A stretch of 64,000 nucleotides of DNA from an uncultured Collinsella sp. (lineage in GTDB: Bacteria; Actinomycetota; Coriobacteriia; Coriobacteriales; Coriobacteriaceae), in NCBI GenBank assembly GCA_958413895.1, contig CATYVQ010000002.1:1-64000 (forward strand). Reading direction: 5' to 3'. The notes beneath the pieces are model-generated. The model was not told the DNA's origin. It ran no database searches and saw only the letters and a program-made list of their open reading frames with translations. Position numbers and translations under genes: made by a program. Below are positions 36,099 to 44,841 of the stretch, one piece after another. Position 1 is the first letter of the stretch. Every line of letters starts with the position of its first letter.

Positions 36099-38969
36099 AT
36101 GAGTCGCCGCAACACCGAGCTGCTCTTGCTCATCGCCTCGGCGTTCCCCGTCATCCTGCTGTATGCGATGTACGTCCTCACCGCGGGCGCTGCCATCTCC
36201 TTTGAGACGCTCGCCGTACCGATCGGCCTCTTTGCCGCCTTTGCCGCGGCCCACATTGCCGTGCGCATCTTGGCGCCCGGTGCCGACCCCGCCATCCTGC
36301 CCATTGTCTTTGTGCTTTCGGGCATCGGCATCACGTTCGTGACGCGTCTCGCCCCCGCTCTCGCCATCTCACAGCTCATCATCCTGTTTGTCTCGGTGGC
36401 CCTGATGGTGGGAACGCTCGCACTGGTCAAAAACCTCGACGTGGTCATGCGCTACAAGTACACCTTTGGCATTATCGGCATCATCCTGCTGATGCTGCCC
36501 ATCTTTATCGGCACCACGGTCTCGGGCTCCAAGCTGTGGATTCGCATCGCGGGCTTTACCATCCAGCCCGGCGAGTTCGCCAAGGTCTTTATCGTGCTGT
36601 TCCTGGCCGGGTACCTGGCCGAGAACCGCGAGCTGCTCTCCATCTCCAACCGCAAGATCCTGGGCTTTAAGATCCCTCGCCTGCGACTGCTGCTGCCGCT
36701 GTTTGCCGTGTGGGGTGTGTGCCTGCTCGTCGTCGTCTTCGAACGCGATCTGGGTTCGGCCGTGCTGTTCTACACCATCTTCTTGCTGATGCTCTACGTT
36801 GCCACGGGGCGCTTTTCGTATGTCGTTATCGGCCTTGCGCTCTTAGCTGTTGGAGCCGTGGGCGCCTACAAGTTCCTGTCTCACGTTCAGGTGCGTTTCC
36901 AGGTTTGGCTCGATCCGTTTAAGGACGCCCAGGGTCAGGGCTACCAGATCGTCCAGTCGCTCTTCTCGCTTGCCGATGGCGGTCTGGTCGGTGTTGGCAT
37001 CGGCAACGGCATGGCCAACAACATCCCTGTCGTCGAGTCCGACTTTATCTTCTCGGCTATCGGCGAGGAGATGGGCCTTTTGGGCGGCGGCGCCGTGCTC
37101 ATCCTGTTTATGCTCTTTGCCGTGCGTGGCCTCACCACGGCTGCCCGCGCTAAATCCGACCTCGCCGCCTTTAGTGCCACGGGCCTTACGGCAGCCATCA
37201 GCTTCCAGGCCTTTTTGATCGTAGGCGGCGTTACCCGCCTGATCCCGCTGACCGGCGTCACCTTGCCCTTTATGAGCCAGGGCGGCTCCTCGCTGCTGGC
37301 GAGCTTTATCATCGTCGCGCTCCTGCTGCGCGCCGGTGACGAGGCGACCGGACGCGAGGCCGAGCTTACCGGCACCGGCACCATGGCCGCCATCTCTGAC
37401 GATCAGGTCGCATCTGCCGCCGCCCCGACGGGCACGCGCTTTGCCACCTCGTCTTCCTACGGCAGCGGCAGCCATTCCGTCGGCTCGCGCATGCGCCGTC
37501 GCCTGCTCGACACACCTGAATCCGGTGTGCTCGGCCGCGTGGCGCTCGCCAACCGTCTAACCCGCGCGGTGCTCGCCTTTACGGCGCTGTTCGCCATCCT
37601 TATCGGCAACCTCACCTATGTCCAGGTCATCAAGGCCAAGGACTATCAGGACATGCCGACCAACAACCACACCATCGCCCGCTCCAAGTACATCCAGCGC
37701 GGTTCCATCATCACGTCCGACGGCGTGACGCTGGCCGAGTCGCTGCAACAGGAGGACGGCACCTACGTACGCTCCTACCCCAACGGTAACCTGGCAGCGC
37801 ACGTGGTTGGCTACGTGAGCCAGCAGTATGGCACCACCGCCATCGAGAGCGTCATGAACGACACGCTCACCGGCTCCAAGGATTACTCCAGCTGGAACAA
37901 CGCCATCGCGTCGCTCGCGGGGCAGACCCAGCCGGGCAATACCGCCAAGCTCACCATCGACTCGCGCATCCAGACGGCTGCCGAGCAGGCGCTCAAGGGC
38001 TTTAAGGGCGCTGTGGTGGTCATGGATCCGCGCACCGGCGCGGTCCTTGCGTGCGCGAGCTCGCCCACCTACGACAACACCAATATCGATGCGCTGCTCC
38101 AGTCGGGCGGCGGCGAGGACGGCTCCATGTACAACCGTGCCATGGACGCGCTGTACACCCCGGGCTCGACCTTTAAGGTCGTCACGCTCTCCGCGGCACT
38201 CGAAACCGGCACCGCCAGCCTTACCAGCACGTACCAGGCGCCCGGCTCCATGGATATCGGCAACGCGCCGGTCACCAACGATGCCAACGAGAGCTACGGC
38301 ACCATCAGCCTGCAGCAGGCCTTCGCCGTGTCGTCCAACGTCGTCTTTGGCCAGGTGGCAAACGAGGTCGGCGCCAGCTCGCTCGTCCAGTTTGCCAACG
38401 CCTTTGGCTACGGTCAAAAGCTCGGTCAGGATCTGACCACCGCGGCTTCCATCATGGCCGACCCGTCGCTTATGACCGAGTGGGAGACCGCTTGGGCAGG
38501 CGCCGGCCAGCCCGTCGGCATGGACCACACGCCTGGCCCGCAGACCACCGTTATGCAGAATTGCGTGATCGCTGCCGCTATCGCCAACAGCGGCGTGGTC
38601 ATGGACCCGTTCTTTGTGTCCCAGATACTCGCCCCGGACGGAACCGTGGTTAAGACCACGCAGTCCCGCTCGCTGGGCCAGGCTGTCAGCTCCGCCACGG
38701 CCGACCAGGTCAAGCAGGCCATGCTCGCCGTCGTCCAGTCCGGTACCGGCACCGATGCCCAGATTCCGGGCGTCAAGGTTGCCGGCAAGACCGGTTCGGC
38801 CGAGACCGGCGGCACCAACGTCAACTCTATGTTTGTTGGCTTTGCACCTTACGATTCACCCACGGTTGCCATCTCGGTGGCCCTGGAGGATTACGACAAA
38901 CACGACGTCGAGGCGGCCAAGATTGCCGGCATCGTCCTGACCGCGGCGCTCGCCGCACAGGGAGCGTGA
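36099..38969 (+). CDS. RodA/FtsW (SEDS) - class B penicillin-binding protein fusion
   Basis: A natural fusion of 956 residues. Residues 1 to about 420 are a SEDS glycosyltransferase with about ten helices; markers are the loop VFERDLGSAVLFYT with the key Asp, and the C-terminal PFMSQGGSSLLA. A Ser/Arg-rich cytoplasmic linker (about 425-480) leads into a single helix (about 489-506). The transpeptidase part of a class B PBP follows, with the catalytic SxxK in PGSTFK (near 690), SSN (near 745) and KTGSAE (near 896). In mycobacteria rodA and pbpA are adjacent separate genes at the same position. Here no stop occurs between them and reading is uninterrupted. The start is ATG 36099 with AAAGGGAG eight bases upstream. 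It acts in septal or lateral peptidoglycan synthesis. Confidence 0.95.
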   Translation: MSRRNTELLLLIASAFPVILLYAMYVLTAGAAISFETLAVPIGLFAAFAAAHIAVRILAPGADPAILPIVFVLSGIGITFVTRLAPALAISQLIILFVSVALMVGTLALVKNLDVVMRYKYTFGIIGIILLMLPIFIGTTVSGSKLWIRIAGFTIQPGEFAKVFIVLFLAGYLAENRELLSISNRKILGFKIPRLRLLLPLFAVWGVCLLVVVFERDLGSAVLFYTIFLLMLYVATGRFSYVVIGLALLAVGAVGAYKFLSHVQVRFQVWLDPFKDAQGQGYQIVQSLFSLADGGLVGVGIGNGMANNIPVVESDFIFSAIGEEMGLLGGGAVLILFMLFAVRGLTTAARAKSDLAAFSATGLTAAISFQAFLIVGGVTRLIPLTGVTLPFMSQGGSSLLASFIIVALLLRAGDEATGREAELTGTGTMAAISDDQVASAAAPTGTRFATSSSYGSGSHSVGSRMRRRLLDTPESGVLGRVALANRLTRAVLAFTALFAILIGNLTYVQVIKAKDYQDMPTNNHTIARSKYIQRGSIITSDGVTLAESLQQEDGTYVRSYPNGNLAAHVVGYVSQQYGTTAIESVMNDTLTGSKDYSSWNNAIASLAGQTQPGNTAKLTIDSRIQTAAEQALKGFKGAVVVMDPRTGAVLACASSPTYDNTNIDALLQSGGGEDGSMYNRAMDALYTPGSTFKVVTLSAALETGTASLTSTYQAPGSMDIGNAPVTNDANESYGTISLQQAFAVSSNVVFGQVANEVGASSLVQFANAFGYGQKLGQDLTTAASIMADPSLMTEWETAWAGAGQPVGMDHTPGPQTTVMQNCVIAAAIANSGVVMDPFFVSQILAPDGTVVKTTQSRSLGQAVSSATADQVKQAMLAVVQSGTGTDAQIPGVKVAGKTGSAETGGTNVNSMFVGFAPYDSPTVAISVALEDYDKHDVEAAKIAGIVLTAALAAQGA

Positions 38970-39101
38970 TGCCCATGATCAAAGCGGATACTTATGGCGC
39001 GCCGCGGCCGATGAGCTAGCGGCAACGCGCCACACGGCCCCAGCGGCCGCACATTTGGTACTACACACATCGTTGAGCGAATAGTTATGTTAGGAGCAGG
39101 A

Positions 39102-41063
39102 ATGGAACAGAGGGTCCTCGGGGGAAGATACCTCCTCAAGGATAAGGTGGGAACGGGCGGCATGGCGACCGTCTTCCGTGCACAGGATCAGGTCCTCGAC
39201 CGCACGGTTGCCGTCAAGATCATGCTGCCGCAGTATGCCGGCGACGCCACCTTCGCCGCCCGCTTTAAGCAGGAGGCCCAGGCAGCGGCCGGCCTGTCCT
39301 CCCCCTATATCGTGGGCGTCTACGACTGGGGCAAGGACGGCGACACCTATTACATCGTCATGGAGTACCTGCGCGGTACCGACCTTAAGAGCGGCATCAA
39401 GAGCCACGGCGCCCTCGATCCCAAGAAGGTCGCGCAGATCGGCTCGCAGATCAGCTCCGCGCTTTCGGTCGCACACAAGCACGAGATCATCCACCGCGAC
39501 ATTAAGCCGCAAAACATCATGGTGCTGCCCGACGGCAATATCAAGGTAATGGATTTTGGCATCGCACGCGCCAAGAACAGCCACCTCACGCAGGATAACA
39601 ACGTTCTTGGCACCGCCCACTATGTAAGCCCCGAGCAGACCCGCGGCCAGGACCTCGGCCCCACCTCGGATATCTACTCGCTGGGTGTCGTCATGTACGA
39701 GTGCGCCACCGGCCGCGTACCCTTTGACGGCGACGACGCCATCTCGGTCGCGCTCAAGCAGGTCAACGAGCTCCCCATCCCGCCGAGCCAGATCAACTCC
39801 GGCGTCGATGCCGACCTGGAGCGCATCATCCTCAAGTGCATGGAGAAGGACCCGGCAAACCGCTTCCAGACGGCCGACGAGCTGCGCCAGGTGCTCAACA
39901 GCTACCTGTCCGGCCGTGCCGTCAACGTCTCGGAGCCCACGCGCATCATCGGTGCCGCCGGCGACCTGGGTGCCACCAAGACCCGCGAGCTTTCCGACTC
40001 AACGCGCGCTATGGTTCGTCCCGTCTCGGGCGTGAGCGGTCAGAACACCGCCCGTAGCGCTGTCTCGGGCTCCACGGGCTCCTACGAGGTCGAGAAGCCT
40101 AAGTCCAATAAGAACAAGATCATCGCCGCCGTGATTGCCGCCGTCGCCGTGATTGGCGTTGTAGTGGCCTTTGCCACGGGCATGTTCAGTGGCGAACAGG
40201 TCACGGTGCCCGACGTGCTGGGCAAGGACCAGGAAACCGCTATTGAGCTGATCAAGGAAGCCGGCCTTGAGGTTGGCTCCGTCGACCAGAGCTATAACGA
40301 CGATGTCGACGAGGGAAAGGTCGCCGAGCAGACCCCCAACGGCAACACCAAGAAGGCCAAGGGCACTAAGGTGAACCTAGTAATCTCCAAGGGCCCCAAG
40401 CCCTCCGAGAAGGTTGAGGTTCCCCAGCTTGTCGGCCTGACCAAGGACCAGGCGGAAGCCGCGCTGGCAAGCGTTGGCCTGAAGGGCAACGCCTCCGAGG
40501 AGGCCAACGAGGCCGATGAGGGCCAGGTCTTTGAGCAGGGCACCGAAGCCGGTAAGGAAGTCGCGAAGGGCACGACCATCTCGTACAAGGTCTCGAGCGG
40601 CCCGGATACCACGTCCGTCCCCGACCTGACCGACATGACCGAGGCCCAGGCGCGCAACGCCCTCGATATGGCAGGCTTTGGCGTCGACGTGAGCTACCAG
40701 GAGAACGACTCGGTTACCGAGGGCACCGTGATCAGCTGGAACCCCAGCGGTAAGCAGAAGCCCGGCGCCACGATTACCGTCGTCATTGCCAAGAAGTCCG
40801 GCAAGGCCACCGTCCCGGGCAACCTGTACGGCAAGAGCATTTCCGCCGCCGTTACCGCGCTCAACAACGCCGGTTTCTATAACATTGGCTTCTGTGACCA
40901 GAACGGCAATCCCGTGAGCGGTAACGAGGATGCCACCGTTACGGGCGTCTCCCCCACCGGCAAGCAGTCCACCGACAGCACGATCACGCTAACAGTCGCA
41001 CTTTCTGGCTCGGGTTCGGGCTCAGGCTCGGGCACGGGTGACGATTCCGGTACGACCAACTAG
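39102..41063 (+). CDS. pknB: PknB-like PASTA Ser/Thr kinase
   Basis: Receptor kinase of 653 residues controlling wall synthesis and division. The cytoplasmic kinase domain (about 10-270) has KVGTGGMATVFRA, Lys in VAVKIML (near 37), HRDIKPQNIM (near 131) and DFGIARA. The activation loop ends in GTAHYVSPEQ. A juxtamembrane stretch rich in Thr/Ser precedes the single helix (about 340-361). Outside are three clear PASTA repeats (starting near 366, 440 and 504) and a fourth weaker one (near 568), then a Ser/Gly tail. PASTA repeats bind muropeptides or lipid II. It follows the SEDS-PBP gene after 132 bases and is the last gene of the cluster, ahead of a strong terminator. ATG 39102 with AGGAG upstream was preferred. 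Confidence 0.96.
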   Translation: MEQRVLGGRYLLKDKVGTGGMATVFRAQDQVLDRTVAVKIMLPQYAGDATFAARFKQEAQAAAGLSSPYIVGVYDWGKDGDTYYIVMEYLRGTDLKSGIKSHGALDPKKVAQIGSQISSALSVAHKHEIIHRDIKPQNIMVLPDGNIKVMDFGIARAKNSHLTQDNNVLGTAHYVSPEQTRGQDLGPTSDIYSLGVVMYECATGRVPFDGDDAISVALKQVNELPIPPSQINSGVDADLERIILKCMEKDPANRFQTADELRQVLNSYLSGRAVNVSEPTRIIGAAGDLGATKTRELSDSTRAMVRPVSGVSGQNTARSAVSGSTGSYEVEKPKSNKNKIIAAVIAAVAVIGVVVAFATGMFSGEQVTVPDVLGKDQETAIELIKEAGLEVGSVDQSYNDDVDEGKVAEQTPNGNTKKAKGTKVNLVISKGPKPSEKVEVPQLVGLTKDQAEAALASVGLKGNASEEANEADEGQVFEQGTEAGKEVAKGTTISYKVSSGPDTTSVPDLTDMTEAQARNALDMAGFGVDVSYQENDSVTEGTVISWNPSGKQKPGATITVVIAKKSGKATVPGNLYGKSISAAVTALNNAGFYNIGFCDQNGNPVSGNEDATVTGVSPTGKQSTDSTITLTVALSGSGSGSGSGTGDDSGTTN

Positions 41064-41115
41064 TCGCCACCCCACCGTTCATCACGGCTCTCGCCGCAAA
41101 CATATTCGCTCACAG

Positions 41116-41155
41116 GCGCCCGCTTGCTCCCCCAGCAAGCGGGCGCTTCGCTTTT
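41116..41155 (+). terminator. Terminator of the envelope signalling cluster
   Basis: GCGCCCGCTTGCT / AGCAAGCGGGCGC, 13-bp perfect stem with a 5-nt loop, then TTCGCTTTT. Confidence 0.85.
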
Positions 41156-41175
41156 GACATGGCATTGAACCAGAA

Positions 41176-41204
41176 GAGCCCGGCACCGTAGCGGTACCGG
41201 GCTC
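41176..41204. repeat. 12-bp hairpin near tRNA-Arg
   Basis: GAGCCCGGCACC / GGTACCGGGCTC with one mismatch and loop GTAGC. It could be a terminator for leftward transcripts from tRNA-Arg, though the T-tail is poor. Confidence 0.55.
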
Positions 41205-41214
41205 GATATTCCTC

Positions 41215-41310
41215 TGGTGCCCCCCAGGCGGATTCGAAAACTCCCCCTGCGGGGAAATTGGTGACGCGGGTGTCGACGGCTCGAATCCTGCCGGCGGTCC
41301 CCACAAACCA
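41215..41310. other. tRNA-like remnant with inverted T-arm sequences
   Basis: The plus strand begins TGGTGCCCCCC and GCGGATTCGAA, like the 3' end of a minus-strand tRNA (compare tRNA-Arg just downstream). It ends GTCGACGGCTCGAATCC and ACAAACCA, like the 3' end of a plus-strand tRNA. The T-stems do not pair properly in either direction and no anticodon arm fits, so it is not called a tRNA gene. It may be a decayed or rearranged tRNA pair, or an old integration scar. Confidence 0.35.
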
Positions 41311-41337
41311 GAAACGGCGCCGCTCTCGCGACGCCGT
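41311..41337 (-). terminator. Possible terminator of tRNA-Arg
   Basis: ACGGCG / CGCCGT stem with internal pairing, followed on the minus strand by TTTC, 11 bases beyond the encoded CCA. Confidence 0.5.
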
Positions 41338-41347
41338 CATAATCTTC

Positions 41348-41423
41348 TGGTGCCCCCGGGCGGATTCGAACCGTCGACACCCGCTTTAGGAGAGCGGTGC
41401 TCTATCCCCTGAGCTACGGAGGC
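41348..41423 (-). tRNA. tRNA-Arg (CCT)
   Basis: Minus-strand cloverleaf of 76 nt including encoded CCA. The acceptor is GCCTCCG / CGGGGGC with one T-G pair, the D-arm GCTC...GAGC, and the anticodon stem CCGCT / AGCGG with loop CTCCTAA giving anticodon CCT. The T-loop is TTCGAAT and the T-stem has one A-C mismatch. Discriminator A. Confidence 0.92.
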
Positions 41424-41481
41424 ATGTTGTACTAGTGTAGCAGATTTACTGCATCGCCATACGTCGCATGACTAGACTTCG

Positions 41482-41550
41482 AAGTTGCGGTGGAATAGTT
41501 CTTGCCTAAAGCATCTAAAGCCGTATTTAGGAACTATTTCACCGCAACTT
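41482..41550. repeat. AAGTTGCGGTG palindrome, copy 1
   Basis: 20-bp arms 41482-41501 and 41531-41550 (one G-U-type mismatch) with a 29-nt loop that pairs further (CCTAAA / TTTAGG). It ends nine bases beyond the manO stop. A related copy with nearly the same arm text is at 52098-52164. Confidence 0.8.
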
Positions 41551-41558
41551 GTGAAGAG

Positions 41559-41957
41559 CTAGTTGCCTTTGTGGAAGAGGTTTTTGATAACGGAGGGGAT
41601 GCTCTTGGCGCCCTTGGCCGTCACATCGATAAAGTCGGGCGAACGCACGAGCTTGTCCTCGTCGACGTACTTGCGGACCGCGCGCAACGTCTCTTTGTCG
41701 TCGCGCGTCGAAAACGTAAAGTGACCGTTGTCCTTGGTGAAGATGGCAAAACGCGTGATCTTCTTTGTGCCGCGCAAAACCTCGGCGGCAATATAGTCGA
41801 CCTCGTCCCACGGGATTTGAATATAATCCTCGGGATTGCGCTCGTTGTAATACTCGAACGCCTTATTGCCCACCATCACATTACCGTGGCTGGTAAGCCC
41901 CATCAGGCAGGTTGCCGGCGTTGCCAGATCGACCGTGCTGTTCTGAGATTGCGCCAT
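41559..41957 (-). CDS. manO: ManO / DUF956 protein of the mannose PTS operon
   Basis: A 132-residue protein of the DUF956 family, found at the end of mannose-class PTS operons in lactic acid bacteria and relatives, where ManO affects operon expression. The predicted fold is PH-like. Conserved stretches: LMGLTSHGNVMVGNKAFEYY and IQIPWDEVDYI, and a final basic segment. The ATG at 41957 has GGAGGG upstream; an in-frame start further up was rejected. It is the last gene of the PTS operon, 120 bases after IID. The palindrome at 41482-41550 follows its stop. Confidence 0.82.
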   Translation of the reverse strand: MAQSQNSTVDLATPATCLMGLTSHGNVMVGNKAFEYYNERNPEDYIQIPWDEVDYIAAEVLRGTKKITRFAIFTKDNGHFTFSTRDDKETLRAVRKYVDEDKLVRSPDFIDVTAKGAKSIPSVIKNLFHKGN

Positions 41958-42077
41958 GCGCGCCTCGCCCTCCAAATAAAACAATCGGACCGCATCCAGT
42001 GTACCCACCGGGTGCGGTCCGTTTCAATGGCTCAAAAGCCCTTGCCTAGCAATTCTCGGTCTTAAGCCGAAACGTGC

Positions 42078-42998
42078 TTACATGAAGCCGCAGACGCGAC
42101 CGATAATGCCGATGGCGAAGAGAGCCAGGATGATGACGATCGGGCTGACCTTCTTCTTGAGGAGCTTGCAGACCAGCAGGGTCAGGCACACGGCGGCAAG
42201 GCCGGGGATGAGCTGATCGAGGTTGGCCTGAAGCGTGGTGACCTTCACCTGATCAAGGGCGTTAGCACCGATGGAGTTATACATCGTCAGTGCTTCCTTG
42301 ACACCCTCAGAACCGGAGGGCAGGTTAGCCCAGTCGATAAAGGCGCCAGCAGACTGCGTGACCTTGGAGACGACCGGGGTGAAGGAGATGGACACCCAGC
42401 GCTCGACCAGGGCGCCGATGATGAACATACCCAAGATGGAAGCACCCTCGGTGACCTTGCCCATCAGACCGCCGGAGAGGTCCTTGGCGATGGAGGAGCC
42501 GACCTTGTAGCCAAACTCCTGCGTGTACCACAGGAAGGCGTAACGGATGATGTTCCACGCGAAGAAGAACAGCAGCGGACCGGCGATGCTGCCGGACAGG
42601 GCCAGGGAAGCGCCCAGAGCACCCAGAATCGGGCGAAGGGTGAACCAGAAGGCGGGGTCGCCGACACCGGCGAGCGGGCCCATCATACCGACCTTGACGC
42701 CCTGAATGGCGACGTCGTCAATCGGGGCACCGTTGGCGCGCTCCTCCTCGAGAGCGAGGGTAACGCCAATGACGGGGGCGGAAACATAGGGGTGGGTGTT
42801 ATAGAACTCCAGGTGGCGCTTAAGAGCGGCAATCTGGTCATCCTTGCTGGTGTAGAGCTTCTTGATCGCAGGGATCATTGCGAAGCACCAGCCGCCGTTC
42901 TGCATACGCTCGTAGTTCCACGAGCCCTGAAGGAACTGATGACGGAAGCAAACCTTCTTGCGGTCAGCCTTGGTGAGCTGAATCTTGTTCTCTGCCAT
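42078..42998 (-). CDS. manZ: PTS mannose-family transporter subunit IID
   Basis: Membrane subunit of the mannose-class phosphotransferase system, 306 residues. It begins with the typical cytosolic segment (KVCFRHQFLQGSWNYERMQNGGW) and has the IID signature GPLAGVGDPAFWFTLRPILGALGASLA. Several C-terminal membrane helices follow. It works with IIC to move hexose across the membrane while IIAB phosphorylates it. Ribosome site GGAGGGGAG. It starts 17 bases after the IIC gene end. Confidence 0.95.
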   Translation of the reverse strand: MAENKIQLTKADRKKVCFRHQFLQGSWNYERMQNGGWCFAMIPAIKKLYTSKDDQIAALKRHLEFYNTHPYVSAPVIGVTLALEEERANGAPIDDVAIQGVKVGMMGPLAGVGDPAFWFTLRPILGALGASLALSGSIAGPLLFFFAWNIIRYAFLWYTQEFGYKVGSSIAKDLSGGLMGKVTEGASILGMFIIGALVERWVSISFTPVVSKVTQSAGAFIDWANLPSGSEGVKEALTMYNSIGANALDQVKVTTLQANLDQLIPGLAAVCLTLLVCKLLKKKVSPIVIILALFAIGIIGRVCGFM

Positions 42999-43014
42999 AT
43001 GTATCACTCCCCTC

Positions 43015-43833
43015 CTACTCGTAATCGTTCAGAATGTCGCCGAGCGGGTCACCGGAGCCGCCGCCCATGCCGCCACCCTGCTTGGCCAGATCCTTAAGGC
43101 CAAGGTAGATGAGGGCAAGGGAGATGCCGATGAGGCCAAGGGCGATCAGCGTGAGCTGAGGGATGGCAGCAAGGACAAAGCCGAGGATGAAGAACGGCCA
43201 GGTCTCCTTGGTGGCCATCATGTTGATGACCATGGCGTAACCGACGGAAGCGACCATGCCGCCGCCGACGGCCATACCGCCGGACAGCCAGTCGGGCATA
43301 GCGTTAAGCGCGTTGGTAACAGCCTCGGCCGGGATGATGCACAGAAGTACTGCCGGGATGGCGATACGAAGGCCCTGCATGAGGATAGCAGCGTACTGCC
43401 AGCGCTCGATGCCGGAGAAGTCGCCCTTCTCAGCGCAACCGTCCATGGCGTGAGCGATAGCGGTAGCCAGGGTACGGCAGATCATGGTCAGGAACAGACC
43501 AGCGACCGACAGCGGGACGGCGACGGCGATGGCGGCGGTAACGGCCTTTGCCGAATCGGTGGCGCCACCGTTGAGGGCGAGCACCATGATGATCGAAGAA
43601 GCGACCGAGGCCAGAGCGGCGTCAGGCGCGACGGCGGCGCCAACGTTAGCCCAGCCAAGGGCCATCATCTGGAGCGAACCGCCCAGGAGGATGCCCTCCT
43701 GAAGGTGACCGGTTACGAGACCGATAAGCGTGCATGCCACGAGCGGCTGATGGAACTGGAACTCATCCAGAATGCCTTCCATACCGGCAAGCAACGCGAC
43801 AATCGCAACAAGCAGAATAGTGATTGCAGACAT
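43015..43833 (-). CDS. manY: PTS mannose-family transporter subunit IIC
   Basis: Membrane translocator of 272 residues. The N-terminal helices and the EGILDEFQFHQPLVACTLIGLVTGHLQEG segment are shared with ManY/SorA-type IIC, as is the Ala/Gly-rich stretch GWANVGAAVAPDAALASVASSI. A Gly/Met-rich C-terminal tail ends the protein. It is the second gene of the operon, 18 bases after IIAB and followed by IID. Sugar specificity cannot be read from sequence; mannose, glucose, fructose, sorbose and GlcNAc are all handled by this class. Confidence 0.95.
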   Translation of the reverse strand: MSAITILLVAIVALLAGMEGILDEFQFHQPLVACTLIGLVTGHLQEGILLGGSLQMMALGWANVGAAVAPDAALASVASSIIMVLALNGGATDSAKAVTAAIAVAVPLSVAGLFLTMICRTLATAIAHAMDGCAEKGDFSGIERWQYAAILMQGLRIAIPAVLLCIIPAEAVTNALNAMPDWLSGGMAVGGGMVASVGYAMVINMMATKETWPFFILGFVLAAIPQLTLIALGLIGISLALIYLGLKDLAKQGGGMGGGSGDPLGDILNDYE

Positions 43834-43851
43834 GTATCGGACCCTCCTTTA

Positions 43852-44841
43852 CTATGCTTGAGCGGCCAGTTCGGCCTTAGCTTTCTTCAACATGGCGTCG
43901 AGATCCTCGGAGGAATCCGAAGGAACCTTGCGGACCTCGAACTTGACGCCCTTGGCCTTGAGGGCCTCGAGAGTCTTGACGTCGTCATCGCCCATAGCGA
44001 CGGCGTTGGTGACGACGACCTTGCCCTTGGAGTGAGCCATGGAACCGATGTTGACTTCCTTGATGTCGACGCCGGCCTCGATGGCCTTGAGCAGATCCTG
44101 CGGGTTCTCAAAGAGCAGCATGGCCTTGGTGTCACCAAAGCGCGTGTCCTTGACGACCTCGGCCATCTTCTTGATGGGCACGACGTTGGCATGGACTCCC
44201 GGAGGGGCAGCCTGCTCGATCATGGTCTTGCGGAGCTCGTCGTGAGCAACGCCGTCGGAAACCACGATGATGCGGTTGGGGTTGATCTGCTTGGTCCACG
44301 TGGTGGCCACCTGACCATGAAGCAGACGGGTGTCGATACGGACGTGGGCAATCTTGATGTGCCCGTCGCCGATGACCGTTCCCGGAGGGATGGCGCCTGC
44401 AGGAGCAGCGGCGGCCGCAGCCGGCTTCTTCTCCTCGGGCTCCAGAGACTCGGGCTTGACGCGCACGCCAGCCTTAGCCTCAGTCACGAGATGTTTTGCG
44501 ATCGCATGTGCAGTGTTCTTTGCGTCAAAGCGCTGCGAATATGCCTCGATGAGCATAGGCAGGTTGACACCGGTGACGATAGCCCAGGAATCGTGGCCCT
44601 CGATGAGCCCGCTGATCTGGTTGAACGGCGTGCCGCCCCACAGATCAACGAGGAAGAGTACCTGCTCCTGGTCCTCGAAGGAAGCGACTGCTTCCTCGAC
44701 CTTGGCACGGAAGTCGTCGGGGCCCATGCTCGGCTCGAGCGAGACCACGGCAACAGACGGCTGATCGCCAAAGACCATCGAGCCCGTCTGCTTGATTCCA
44801 GCTGCCAAGTCCCCGTGGCTAGCAAGAACAATACTTACCAT
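43852..44841 (-). CDS. manX: PTS mannose-family subunit IIAB fusion
   Basis: Cytosolic phosphocarrier of 329 residues. The IIA domain (1-130) has the phospho-His in LASHGDLAAG and the VDLWGGTPFN motif. An Ala/Pro-rich hinge (about 135-160) joins the IIB domain (about 162-325), with its phospho-His in RIDTRLLHGQVATTW. It accepts phosphate from HPr, and passes it from IIA to IIB to sugar. The ribosome site AAAGGAGG lies seven bases before ATG 44841 (a GTG one codon earlier is less well spaced). It is the first gene of manX-manY-manZ-manO. Confidence 0.95.
   Translation of the reverse strand: MVSIVLASHGDLAAGIKQTGSMVFGDQPSVAVVSLEPSMGPDDFRAKVEEAVASFEDQEQVLFLVDLWGGTPFNQISGLIEGHDSWAIVTGVNLPMLIEAYSQRFDAKNTAHAIAKHLVTEAKAGVRVKPESLEPEEKKPAAAAAAPAGAIPPGTVIGDGHIKIAHVRIDTRLLHGQVATTWTKQINPNRIIVVSDGVAHDELRKTMIEQAAPPGVHANVVPIKKMAEVVKDTRFGDTKAMLLFENPQDLLKAIEAGVDIKEVNIGSMAHSKGKVVVTNAVAMGDDDVKTLEALKAKGVKFEVRKVPSDSSEDLDAMLKKAKAELAAQA

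Noticed and set aside
41215..41310. A third tRNA or tmRNA gene
   Set aside because: T-stems do not pair, no anticodon arm, and the length is too short for tmRNA.
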